64,000 nt of DNA, from contig NC_133649.1 of the NCBI RefSeq assembly GCF_009905375.1, positions 232,847,792 through 232,911,791 of the forward strand, written 5' to 3'. The notes under the pieces are model-generated. The model had not been told where the DNA came from, searched no databases, and was given only the letters and a program-made list of their open reading frames with translations. The translations under genes were made by a program, and so were the position numbers. Of the stretch, positions 30,726-40,620 are shown one piece after another. This DNA is from Apium graveolens (Eukaryota; Streptophyta; Magnoliopsida; Apiales; Apiaceae). Numbering within the stretch: the stretch's first letter is position 1; each line of letters opens with the position of its first letter.

Positions 30726-31630
30726 TCCATTTGTAGTGCAGGGCATTAAACAGGTGTAACCGGTAGTGTGGATTCTTGACAGTGGATCATCAAGACATAT
30801 GACCGGAGATAGAGCCCTGCTATCAAATGTGGTTAAGAAAGCTGGCCCCTGGTTACCTTTGGAGATAACAGCAAAGGTTTATCTGAGGGATATGGCTGTT
30901 TGCAAGCTGGGAATGTTATCATTGTAAATTTGTATATTGTGCTAGGTTATTATCAGGAAGCAGTATCTAACATATAGCACTAGTGATGAGACTTAAGAAT
31001 ATTACGACATATCAGGCACCTGCTGCACATTACACTTGGAATTGGACTCAAGTAAGATGTGTACAAGTGTACTCCTGGTTGGTGAGTCAAAAGAGGAAGT
31101 CAATGCACCACAGGTCATGGACTTTGCAGCTGCAGATCTATTGGACTATGCAATCTTTTCTTCACAGTCTCACTTCAGGTTGGTATAAACTAGTGTACTA
31201 CTCAAGCAATCGTCAAGGATATGCTATGACACTCTAACTGAAGTTACAGTTTAATATGAACTTGTAGAATCGTCATATTAATAACTCTCTTATCACTAGG
31301 CACAAACATATTGTTTTATATGTGCAGAGAGTTTTAGGAGAATATCAAACTTCTTTCTATATTAGTGATTTCATATTTCATGTAAAATCCTTTGAAATCA
31401 CTATTGTACATCATTTCTCTCAAACGATTAAATGTATAATTTTCATTCATTATATATCTTAAGTACATTTTATCTCTCTATTGCCATATGTTCTGTGATA
31501 CAGGTTCAGTCTCCAATGACTTTCAGTCATTGACAATCATGAGGTTGAAAACCCACAACATCTATCCCAGACTGTAAAGACAAACATATAAACAGAACCA
31601 ACCAACACTCTCTTACTGTAAGGGGGAGAT
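30726..31630 (+). pseudogene. Protease stub and 3' region of the second B/C unit
   Basis: AGTGCAGGGC, then WILDSGSSRHMTGD with the catalytic Asp intact, then loss of pol homology at the same point as in the first unit. The following 690 bp match 26401-27067 and end in a GGGGGAGAT tract before the next LTR. Confidence 0.8.
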
Positions 31631-32102
31631 TGTAAGGCATATGTCATAGCCTATTTGTACCTTCGAGGATTTAACTCAACTCAAATAAGAATATAATAAG
31701 TAAATAGTGGATCTACCGTCAAAGAGATCTCGCAAAGTAATATATGTCAAAGGATTCAGAAACAAGGTTCATATACAGACTTGAGGAATTAATTCACTGG
31801 AAGAAGTTCAAGAAATTGATCAAGCCTCAGTGATATAAATCAAGGTTGTGGATTTAATCAAGTGACAGAGATCTCGTTAGGGTATTAAATAATTACAAGG
31901 ATTTAATCTGAAGAAAATCAATTATCAAAGTCAAGACATGAAGAAACATCACGGAAGTTAGTCACTCATGAACCAGACAGTACATCGAGTGTCAACATTG
32001 AAGTGGTGGAATTGATTCATAATTCTCAGTGATTTTCAGAAGATTTTCAGAAGAATGGTTGCTGCTCAAGATTAGTATTAATTCTCTATTAATTAATTAA
32101 GT
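31631..32102 (+). repeat. Truncated LTR of B/C
   Basis: The first 472 bp of the second-subtype LTR. At TTAATTAAGT it jumps to 3' internal sequence (AAATAGCAGG) found before the outer right LTR, so the rest of this LTR and whatever followed are deleted. Confidence 0.9.
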
Positions 32103-32592
32103 AAATAGCAGGGAGGAAGAAAAAGATCTTACATATGTACACTACACCACACCATTGTTGTTTGTAACTACGGATCCCATTGTACGGGAGAGGTGGTAAA
32201 CATAAGGTGATTTTCTAGTAAGGGAAGAAGCTGTTTTCAAAAGGGGAGTACCATTGGTTTTTATCTGCGGATCCTATTGTACGGGAGAGGTGGTAAACGA
32301 AGGTGATCTTCTTTAATCAGTTGATTCTCATAGGGGGAGAAGCAAGAGAGATATGTGCTTCTCAACAGGAAATGTGGTTATACAAAAGAAGATGAAATTA
32401 CTTGAAGATATGTTCAGTCTAGAGGAACATCTATTTAGAATCTGGAAAAGGTTAAATGTTATCCAGAACTTTTCTGCTATTTACTTTACATTTCTGTTTA
32501 TATCTTTTTCTTATTTGTTAGTTGAGTTATCCTATAGGTATTTGTGTGTTATTGTCTAACAAACAAATAGGGGGAGATTGTAAGGGGGAGAT
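32103..32592 (+). other. 3' internal end of a B/C unit: tandem repeats, small frame, polypurine tract
   Basis: Homologous to 34958-35433. It holds two copies of a 31-bp unit starting CGGATCC (32171-32201 and 32268-32298, period 97), a small open frame (32353-32559, 68 codons, hydrophobic C-terminal half) also present in the other copy, and a duplicated polypurine tract/LTR start at 32573-32594. No known protein domain. Confidence 0.7.
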
Positions 32593-33898
32593 TGTAAGGC
32601 ATATGTCATAGCCTATTTGTACCTTCGAGGATTTAACTCAACTCAAATAAGAATGTAATAAGTAAATAGTGGATCTACCGTCAAAGAGATCTCGCAAAGT
32701 AATATCTGTCAAAGGATTCAGAAACAAGGTTCATATACAGACTTGAGGAATTAATTCACTGGAAGAAGTTCAAGAAATTGATCAAGCCTCAGTGATATAA
32801 ATCAAGGTTGTGGATTTAATCAAGTGACAGATATCTCGTTAGGGTATCAAAGAATTACAAGAATTTAATCTGAAGAAAATCAATTATCAAAGTCAAGACA
32901 TGAAGAAATGTCACGGAAGTTAGTCACTCATGAACCAGACAGTACATCGAGTGTCAACATTGAAGTGGTGGAATTGATTCATAATTCTCAGTGATTTTCA
33001 GAAGATTTTCAGAAGAATGGTTGCTGCTCAGGATTAGTATTAATTCTCTATTAATTAATTAAGTCATATAATTTAATTAAGAAAATAAATTATATCTGCA
33101 AAGATTAATTTATTTATTAATTGAATTAATTGATTAATTAATTCAGAATTAATATTAAGAATTTTCAGAAGTTTAATTGGATTAAAAACAGTCTTATATC
33201 AGCAAGACAATTGAAAATGAACTAGCATGACAATCTGGATTTTCATACCGATTGTCATGCCAAGTCATTTCAATTGTCATACCGAAAGTTACACTGGGAG
33301 GAGGATTGTCTTGCCAGTTCATTCTGATTGTCTTGCTAGTTCAATCAATAGTCTCACCGAAATCTTGCTAGCTCAATGGATTGTCTTGCTGAGCTAAAAG
33401 GATTGTCTTGCCAATTAAATCAAAGGTTGATTGATTACAAAAGCAGCAGAAGCAACATAACAAAAAATTATACAGAACACAACTCAAGAACAAAAACAAA
33501 GCAGCCACAGAAGAAATATTTTATCCTTCATCTGCAAACTTCAAGATCATAATTTCTAGTTTGTAAAGTTAAATCCAAACCACTAGAAATCTTTATCTTG
33601 TTCTTGTGTAACTATCTAGCGGATCAAAATCCCTAGAACTTAATCTCAAATTGCGTTTAGCATTTGAATCTTTTTATTGCAAAAATAGAAAATGTTCATG
33701 TCGAATTTATTCTAGATTTGTGATAATTAATTTGAGATTAATTCCTTGTAATCGATACAGTTGTTGCAACACCTTTCAAGTTTAATAATATTCTTATTTA
33801 ACTTGAATTTTGTTTCACATTTTTATTCCACATTTAATTCGATTATTTGGTATTGTTTGTATTCAACCCCCCTTCTACAAACACATTGGGACCTAACA
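32593..33898 (+). repeat. Internal LTR of B/C, second subtype (third inner copy)
   Basis: 1,306 bp, almost identical to 27068-28374, again with GATTACAAAAGC in place of a TATA box. It is followed not by a primer site but by CTTACCACTA, the start of an ORF3 remnant, so it acts as a 3' LTR. Confidence 0.92.
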
Positions 33899-34950
33899 CT
33901 TACCACTAAAATGAAGTATGAGTGAGCGTGAGGGAGATAGTGCCTTAGTGCACCACATAAGGAAGGTTCTAAAGTCAACCCAGTAGCTCTGTCTCCTACA
34001 TAGATGAGTAGTGTTTAAACCTGAGACAACTGCTAGCTCCCATACATCTTCTCAAAAAGATGTAATGGCTAAAAAGGCACAAAAACAGTTACTAGATTCA
34101 TTCTCTCAACATGGTGCGTCTATTGAATTTGCCTATCGGCCAGGGTATCCGATGTAGTGTCACCACCTCAAACATAAACAATTCTTGATGCACAAGGAAA
34201 GGTTACACACACAAAGGATGAGTTGACGGAAACGAGAGTTTCGACCATTTTAAGGTCAGATGTGATTGTTCAAGGTTCGTTAATGGACCAATTGCCTTTA
34301 CAGGTGTTAGGAGAGGATACAGATCCAAAAGTTATATGTCAGTAGTCAGTGTCTATCTCCCCAGGCTTAAATCCCCTGGATGCATCTGCAGATAGTGGAT
34401 CTGACATAGGCGCAGATCGGCAACTTGTTGACAATTATTCAGATATTACCTAGATGAGTCACAAGGAAATGTCTTCACAGACATTAGAAGGGAACTTTGA
34501 TCTTTATGCTAAATTCGTTGGATCATTGTTTACCTTCCCAGAATTCAAATATGGAACCCTAAAAGGGAAACTAGCAACTTGTAGATTATGACTCAGATTC
34601 ATCTGACGAGTTTAACAAGGATGGGGATTTGCGAACTCCCATTGCACCACCTGTGACCTCCTTAAGGATGGCTAAGGTGATTTTCTTTGCAGGTACAGCT
34701 GAATGTTGGAGCTATGAGAGGAGTGATACACTTGTGAGAATGAGTGTAAATACGAGTGGAGAGAAGAGTGAAACACATGTGAGGTACACTAAACAGAATC
34801 ACACACTCACAGTGAGGAAGACAGAGAAAGTACTTGTTATTTCTTTTCCAACCAAGTGAAATATGAGAACTCCTTCAGACAACGGCATACATTCCTTCTC
34901 TAAGGGGGTGATAAAAGCTTAAGTAATAGTTTGGAGGATTCCTCAGCTAA
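33899..34950 (+). pseudogene. ORF3 remnant of element B
   Basis: Decayed, with many stops. Near 34050-34130 one frame reads SSQKDVMAKKAQ and QHGASIE, matching the SQKDV...SIEK segment of ORF3 in E (near 49490-49440) and the SSQKDVTIENSS of D. The N-terminal RKEWSF domain is not present. Beyond about 34560 I can recognise nothing; the open frame at 34629-34859 is probably chance. Confidence 0.5.
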
Positions 34951-35433
34951 GGGGGAGAAATAGCAGGGATGAAGAAAAAGATCCTACATATGTACACTAC
35001 ACCACACCATTGTTGTTTGTAACTACGGATCCTATTGTACGGGAGAGGTGGTAAACATAAAGTGATTTCCTAGTAAGGGAAGAAGCTATTTTCCAAAAGA
35101 GGACTACCATTGGTTTTTATTTGCGGATCCTATTGTACGGGAGATGTGGTAAACGAAGGTGATCTTCTTTAATCAGTTAATTCTCATAGGGGGAGAAGCA
35201 AGAGAGATATGCGCTTCTCAACAGGAAATGTGGTTGTACAAAAGAAGATGAAACTACTTGAAGATATGTTCAGTCTAGAGGAACATCTATTTGGAATCTG
35301 GAAAATGTTAAATGTTATCCAGAACTTTTCTGCTATTTACTTTGCATTTCTGTTTATATCTTTTTCTTATTTGTTAGTTGAGTTATCATTTAGGTATTTG
35401 TTGTTATTTTCTAACAAACAAATAGGGGGAGAT
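34951..35433 (+). other. 3' internal end of element B with repeated polypurine tracts
   Basis: GGGGGAG occurs at 34951, 35189 and 35425, the last directly before the outer LTR. Two 31-bp units at 35026-35056 and 35124-35154 (period 98) match those at 32171 and 32268. Small frame 35209-35436 (75 codons) corresponds to 32353-32559; its C-terminal part (FSAIYFAFLFISFSYLLVEL) is strongly hydrophobic. Several polypurine tracts near the 3' end are a Sirevirus habit. Confidence 0.7.
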
Positions 35434-36783
35434 TGAAAGGCATATGTCATAGCCTATTTGTTTATTCGAGGATTTAACTCAACTCAAATAAGAATGTAAC
35501 AAGTAAATAGTGGATCTAGCGTCAAAGAGATCTCACAAAGTAACATATGTCAAAGGATTCAGAAACAAGGTTCATCTACAGACTTGAGGAATTAATTCAC
35601 TGGAAGAAGCTCAAGAAATTGATCAAGCCTCAGTGATACAAATCAAGATTGTGGATTTAATCAAGTGACAGAGATCACGTCAGGGTATCAGATAATTACA
35701 GGGATTTAATCTGAAGAAAATCAAGTATCAAAGTCAAGACATGAAGAAACATCACGGAAGTTAGTCACTCATGAACCAGACAGTACATCGAGTGTCAACA
35801 TTGAAGTGGTGGAATTGATTTATAATTCTCAGTGATTTTCAGAAGATTTTCAGAAGAATGGTTGCTGTTCAAGACTAGTATTAATTCTCTATTAATTAAT
35901 TAAGTCATATAGTTTAATTAAGAAAATAAATTATATCTGCAAAGATTAATTTATTGATTAATTGAATTAATTGATTAATTAATTCCGAATTAATATTAAG
36001 AATTTTCAGAATTTTAATTGGATTAAAATCAGTTTTAATTCAGCGAGACAATTGAAATTGAACTAGCATGACAATCTGGATTGTCATACCGATTGTCATG
36101 CCAAGTCATTTCAATTGTCTCACCGAAAGTTCTACTGGTTCGGCATATTATCTTGCTAGTTCAACAGATTGTCATACTAGTTCAGGAGATGGTCTTGCCG
36201 AAAGTCATGGTGGTTCAACAAGATTGTCTTGCTAGCTCAATGGATTGTCTTGCCGATTGTCATGCCAATTATCAGATTGTCTTGCCAGTTCAAGTAGGTC
36301 TGTTGAATGAATTATAAAAGAAAAAAGCAGCAGAAGTCAATGATCATCCAATCAAAATAAAAACAGTTCAAGAACAAAAGAAGAAAAGTAGAAGCTGAAA
36401 AACATATCATCTCTTCTCTGCTAATTCAAGATCATCAATTTCTAGTTAGTAAAGTTAAATCCAAACAACTAGAAATCATTCTCTTGTTCTTGTGTAACTA
36501 TCTAGCGGATCAAAATCCCTAAAACTTAATCTCAAATTGCGTTTAGCATTTGAATCTTTTTATTGCAAAAATAGAAAAAGTTCATGTCGAATTTATTCTA
36601 AATTTGTGATAATCTATTTGAGATTAATCCCTTGTAATCGATACCATTGTTGTAACACCTTTCAAGTTTAATAATATTTTTATTTAACTTTAATTTTGTT
36701 TCAATTTTTATTCCGCACTAAATTCGATTATTCGGTATAGTTTGTATTCAACCCCCCTTCTACAAACACATTGGGACCTAACA
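35434..36783 (+). repeat. 3' LTR of composite element B
   Basis: 1,350 bp, partner of 10014-11347. The length difference is partly one extra GATTGTC repeat. TATA box TATAAAAG near 36314. Followed by the target duplicate GTTGT. Confidence 0.93.
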
Positions 36784-36788
36784 GTTGT

Positions 36789-38600
36789 CATCGTCTCATT
36801 ATTCATAGACTCATTGTAGCATTACTATGGTCCATCACTGACCTACTGTAGTCATTCGTTTTCCACGAAATCTTAATAGCTAATCATACGGAGTCCATAC
36901 TTATCGTATCAAAACCTTTTAAGTAGGTAACATATCACCGTTTGTGATCCATGAAGGACATCTCCTGAACTTGATGTATATATGACATGAAGTAGATAAA
37001 ATTGCAGAAGAATATCAATCAAAGCAACAATAGCAGGTTATTACCATTAGTAATAATATGTCCTCAATAAGAGACTGGAAACTCAAGGGTTCATTTAGTC
37101 CTTTCATAACATGGCCCTGGCTTATCTCAAGATATGACCTTCTAAGATAGATAGCCCGCTTACGGTGATTGAATAAATTAAATCTTTACCAAACTACTAT
37201 TACGGTTGAGTATCACACGATCATCAGAAGGAATGCCAATCTTTCACACCATAATACCACTTTCACGGCTTTAACCACCATTAATGTATTCCTATGGCAC
37301 GAGCGCCTATAATTTCTCTTTTACAGTTAGAGTGTCGGACCACCTCATTGGCCTTTCCTGATAGTAATAGTTCATTACAATCAATGTCCTTTGAACGATC
37401 TTCAACTAAATTTTCTACCTCATTTCCATTCACTGCTGGTGTGAAAATGCTCTTCCTTAAGCTTTAGTGAGAAAAAATATATCACAATTTTCCCATAATT
37501 TATTTCCTCGGTCTTTGAATGTGAACATTGTCACGACTGATTCTCGATCATACTTTGGACGTCTCTTATCTTCGGTACTTCTCGTTGTCACCAATCTCGA
37601 CCCTCATTGGGTCGATCTATATTTTCTTATGGTTCAATACGTGCCCACCTGGCATTATTACAAATACGTCATATTTCCTTTATCAAAAATTCTATTCTTC
37701 AGAACTTTGAATATTACCTTCATCCTTATAAAACCTCTAAGGTTATCCTTAAATCGTTCCTCCTGTATTCCCTAGATACAGGGCATATCAAAATACCATT
37801 TACTAATACTAGAACCATTGTCTATGTACTTCTGAAAACTTTCTCCACTGATCTTTGAAGGTTGTTACCTTAGTCCTTCCAATTTGTATTGTCAAAACTC
37901 ATATTGTCCCTATTAAGGGTGAAATGCCAACCCTTATATATTTCCCTTGGGTTCATCTCAAGTTATTGAGGTTATATCATTAATTCTACCTTTAAAAAGG
38001 TACTTGCATCCTTACATGGATAAATAAAGTCATATATCCCTGATAAGGGTATCTTATTCAATCATTTCCACCTCGATAGTCTATACCAAATTTCACAATA
38101 GCATCCTTATTCAAGTTGAGGTCAATCCATATGGCCTCCAAAAGATAAAAATGGTTATCTGCTTTTCTTTCCTGATTTGGTAATGATCACATGGATGTTC
38201 TGGAAGATATTGGTCATGTTCAACGTGAACTTCTTCTTAATAAATCCTTATTTACTTTTGTTGTTTATCTCAACAGTCATCTCAATGTGGGGATATCTTT
38301 CATACCTGGCAGTCTCCCTTTTTGGGTATCATGCCCCCGGTCTTACACTTCACATTCTTGAAGGTCACTTCCTTCATCCAATTTTCCTAATTTCTTACTT
38401 TCTTCTCTCATCAGTCTATCCGCGTCTCATTGTTTATCCTTCGAACTATCTCAAGGTTTCCTCGAATCCTCCCAACTTAAAGGGGATAAAATATATGTAT
38501 CTCTCATGCCTTCATCCATCAGCTTTAACTCATGGTGAATCACTCTCATCCTGACGATTACATACTTTTATATTTCTATTGCTACGAGTCTTTAGGGTTT
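36789..38600 (-). pseudogene. Gypsy RT, RNase H and integrase N-terminal part, decayed
   Basis: On the minus strand, near 37850-37600, fragments follow the gypsy RT end (a VFRST... segment, then REYRRNDLRITLEVL and YSKF), and near 37400-37330 the LSGKANEV fragment matches the end of RNase H (usual HPGKANVV). Stops occur every few dozen codons and I cannot set exact domain borders. The integrase continues across B at 10008. Confidence 0.6.
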
Positions 38601-39388
38601 CCTCATATCTAACTCCCTTATCATTCCTCCAACTCTATTGCCTTTATATTCCTTTCCACTTCAGATTCTTTTTATCTACCTCTCTCTTGCAATCATTTCA
38701 TTAACTCACTAATCATTGACTTCAAACATCACGTCGTTATGGGATTCTAGTCCTCAGACCAAATCTTGACAACTTTTATAATCTTAGATTCATAATTTAT
38801 CATACTTGTCCGCCTTTGTTTCACTCTAAAGCTTTTACACTATCTCCATAACCTTGGGAAGTACTTTCCCGAAACAATTTACTGAACTTTAATCAGTTTA
38901 TTATAACCTCTGGCTCCAGTGCCTTTCTTGGTCTTTCACCAGCGGGTGGCCTCTCTCTTAGGAAGGTACAGTAAGTGACGAAAAACAGTCTTTTGCGCTT
39001 CATCAATCATTTAGAATCTCAAATGATTCCTATATTTCCTTTATCCAGGCTCTTGCCTCGAATGGGTCAACCTGTTCCTTGGAACTCTGAGAGCTTAGCG
39101 ACTTAAAGGTCATGAAATAATTTCCTACCGCATTATTTCCTCAAGGCGGTGGTTGGGAATAAAAGTATAAGTTTTGTTTAGGCAGGTCCATGAATTGCCC
39201 CATAGGAGTACCGTCCTGGTTCTCCCTATCTTGCTCGACTTCTGTTTTCTCAGTATGAAATGTTTTCTCCTCCTCCCTATAATCGGGGTCATCCTACATG
39301 TTTTAAATCCTCATTTTCAACTTCATTATGTTATGGGTTCCTTCTATCTTGATGGCGACCTCCCTGACTATCACATTCAGGGTTTGCC
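38600..39388 (-). pseudogene. Gypsy gag body, decayed
   Basis: Near 39180-39040 the minus strand gives a QPPP...GNN segment, then DPFEARAWIKEI, which matches the typical gypsy Gag start (DPxEARAWLKExE), followed by remnants of the capsid region to about 38850. It lies downstream of an RT-RNaseH fragment in the direction of transcription, which is out of order for an LTR element. Confidence 0.6.
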
Positions 39389-40200
39389 CTAAATCTTATT
39401 CCTCGAACTATGACTTTCATCTAAGATCCCATCCTTAAGCTCTTGAACATTTGGAACCAAAATTCTGTAAGAACACCTCATTATTCCCTTATCATTTTTC
39501 TCGGTATGGATCTCTTCTCCAATCATTGACTCTCGGCCTTCATTCATTACTTTTTCTTGGCACAATCTAATCTTTTCCAATAACTCGGGCTGTATTACAA
39601 TCTCAAACAACCTTTCGGTACCGGCTCCAGTTGCGTTCACTCCTATTTCCATTTCCTCAAAATCTCTTATCAACTCTCCCAAAGACATTATCATCTTCAG
39701 TCTCTCCTTTACACTAAGGGCATTAGCCACCATTTTAGCTTTCCCTGGATGATAAAGAATCTCATAATCATAATTCTTGATTAGCTCTAACCACCTCCTC
39801 TGGCGCATGTTGAGCTCTTCCTGCGTGAAAATGTACTAGAGCACTTATGGCTTATGTAAATCTCGCACTTCTCTCCATACAAGTAGTGCCTTACATCTTT
39901 AGGGCAAAACTATTGCCACGAGACGAAGCTCATGGGTGGGGATATCGAATTTTATATTCCCTTAATTGTCTTGACGCGTACGCGATTACCTTGTTGTGCT
40001 GTATAAGAAGCACCATAATTCCTTATGTGAAGCGTCACTAATCTTTGCTTAAGTTCTTAAAAGTTGTTCTCATATCTCTCTGTCCATTCGAACTTCTCAG
40101 TCTTACGATTAGCCACGTTAAAGGGGCTACTATCTTTACAAACTTGAACGAACCTCCGCTAGTGACCGACCAATCCTACCTCTGGTAGTCGCCCTAACCA
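39389..40200 (-). pseudogene. Displaced RT end/RNase H/integrase start of a gypsy element
   Basis: Near 40190-40080 the minus strand gives VGYYRRFVQ and RKTEKFEWTERYENN, then VIAYASRQLREYK (near 39985), YLYGEKCEIY, and from 39808 an open frame of 139 codons beginning MRQRRWLELIKNYDYEILYH, the RNase H end and linker into integrase. It sits between the leader/Gag N-terminus and the Gag body, so it is either a rearranged piece of this element or a fragment from another. Confidence 0.75.
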
Positions 40201-40225
40201 TGGTTATCAATTCCTCAGTGGTCCT

Positions 40226-40435
40226 TTATTCATTCTTGTCAGGATCCTCCACGGGATCCTCCTCAGCAACAATCCCTTCTAGGACAACATCCTCAACCGC
40301 TACATCCTTAATATGAACATCATCCGTTCCCTTATTAGGACGCTCTATCGGATCCACAATCTGATCTTCAATAAGTAATAAAACATCATCGCACTGTTGC
40401 TTCCTCAACCTCAGGGTTCGGAGTCCCGCTACCAT
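40226..40435 (-). pseudogene. Possible Gag N-terminus of the gypsy element
   Basis: 69 codons from ATG at 40435, 170 bases after the primer site, acidic, ending at TAA. Position, and the following TMVRATTRGRIG-like segment in the same region, fit a Gag leader. Alternative: unrelated short frame. Confidence 0.4.
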
Positions 40436-40604
40436 ATAGTATAACGAACTACGCTTCTATCATGATATTTATAAGGGTTCCCATAAGGGTTTTAACTGTC
40501 AGTACTACGTTAGGTAGTCCGACTATGAACTTGGAAAGAGTTCTTATTATCTTAGTGAACTTATTAATTTAAAGTCACATCATCCCTGACGTTTATAACG
40601 CTTA

Positions 40605-40616
40605 GCTCTGATACCA
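40605..40616 (-). other. Primer binding site of the gypsy element
   Basis: Plus strand GCTCTGATACCA, so TGGTATCAGAGC on the minus strand, four bases from the right LTR. Establishes minus orientation. Confidence 0.9.
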
Positions 40617-40620
40617 TTTC

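Larger units (their letters stand above)
10014..36783 (+). mobile_element. Composite copia element B/C with five LTR copies
   Basis: The outer LTRs (10014-11347 and 35434-36783) are flanked by the perfect duplication GTTGT (10009-10013 and 36784-36788) inside the gypsy integrase. Between them are two gag units, both followed by the same pol stub, three more LTR copies of a second subtype (27068-28374, 31631-32102 partial, 32593-33898) and an ORF3 remnant. Internal LTR 27068-28374 has a polypurine tract on its left and a primer site on its right, so it serves as 3' LTR of one unit and 5' LTR of the next. Element D interrupts the first gag. Confidence 0.85.

Noticed and set aside
37467..38554. 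Plus-strand hydrophobic frames in the gypsy interior
   Set aside because: They are antisense to decayed RT and gag on the minus strand; hydrophobicity follows from T-rich antisense sequence.
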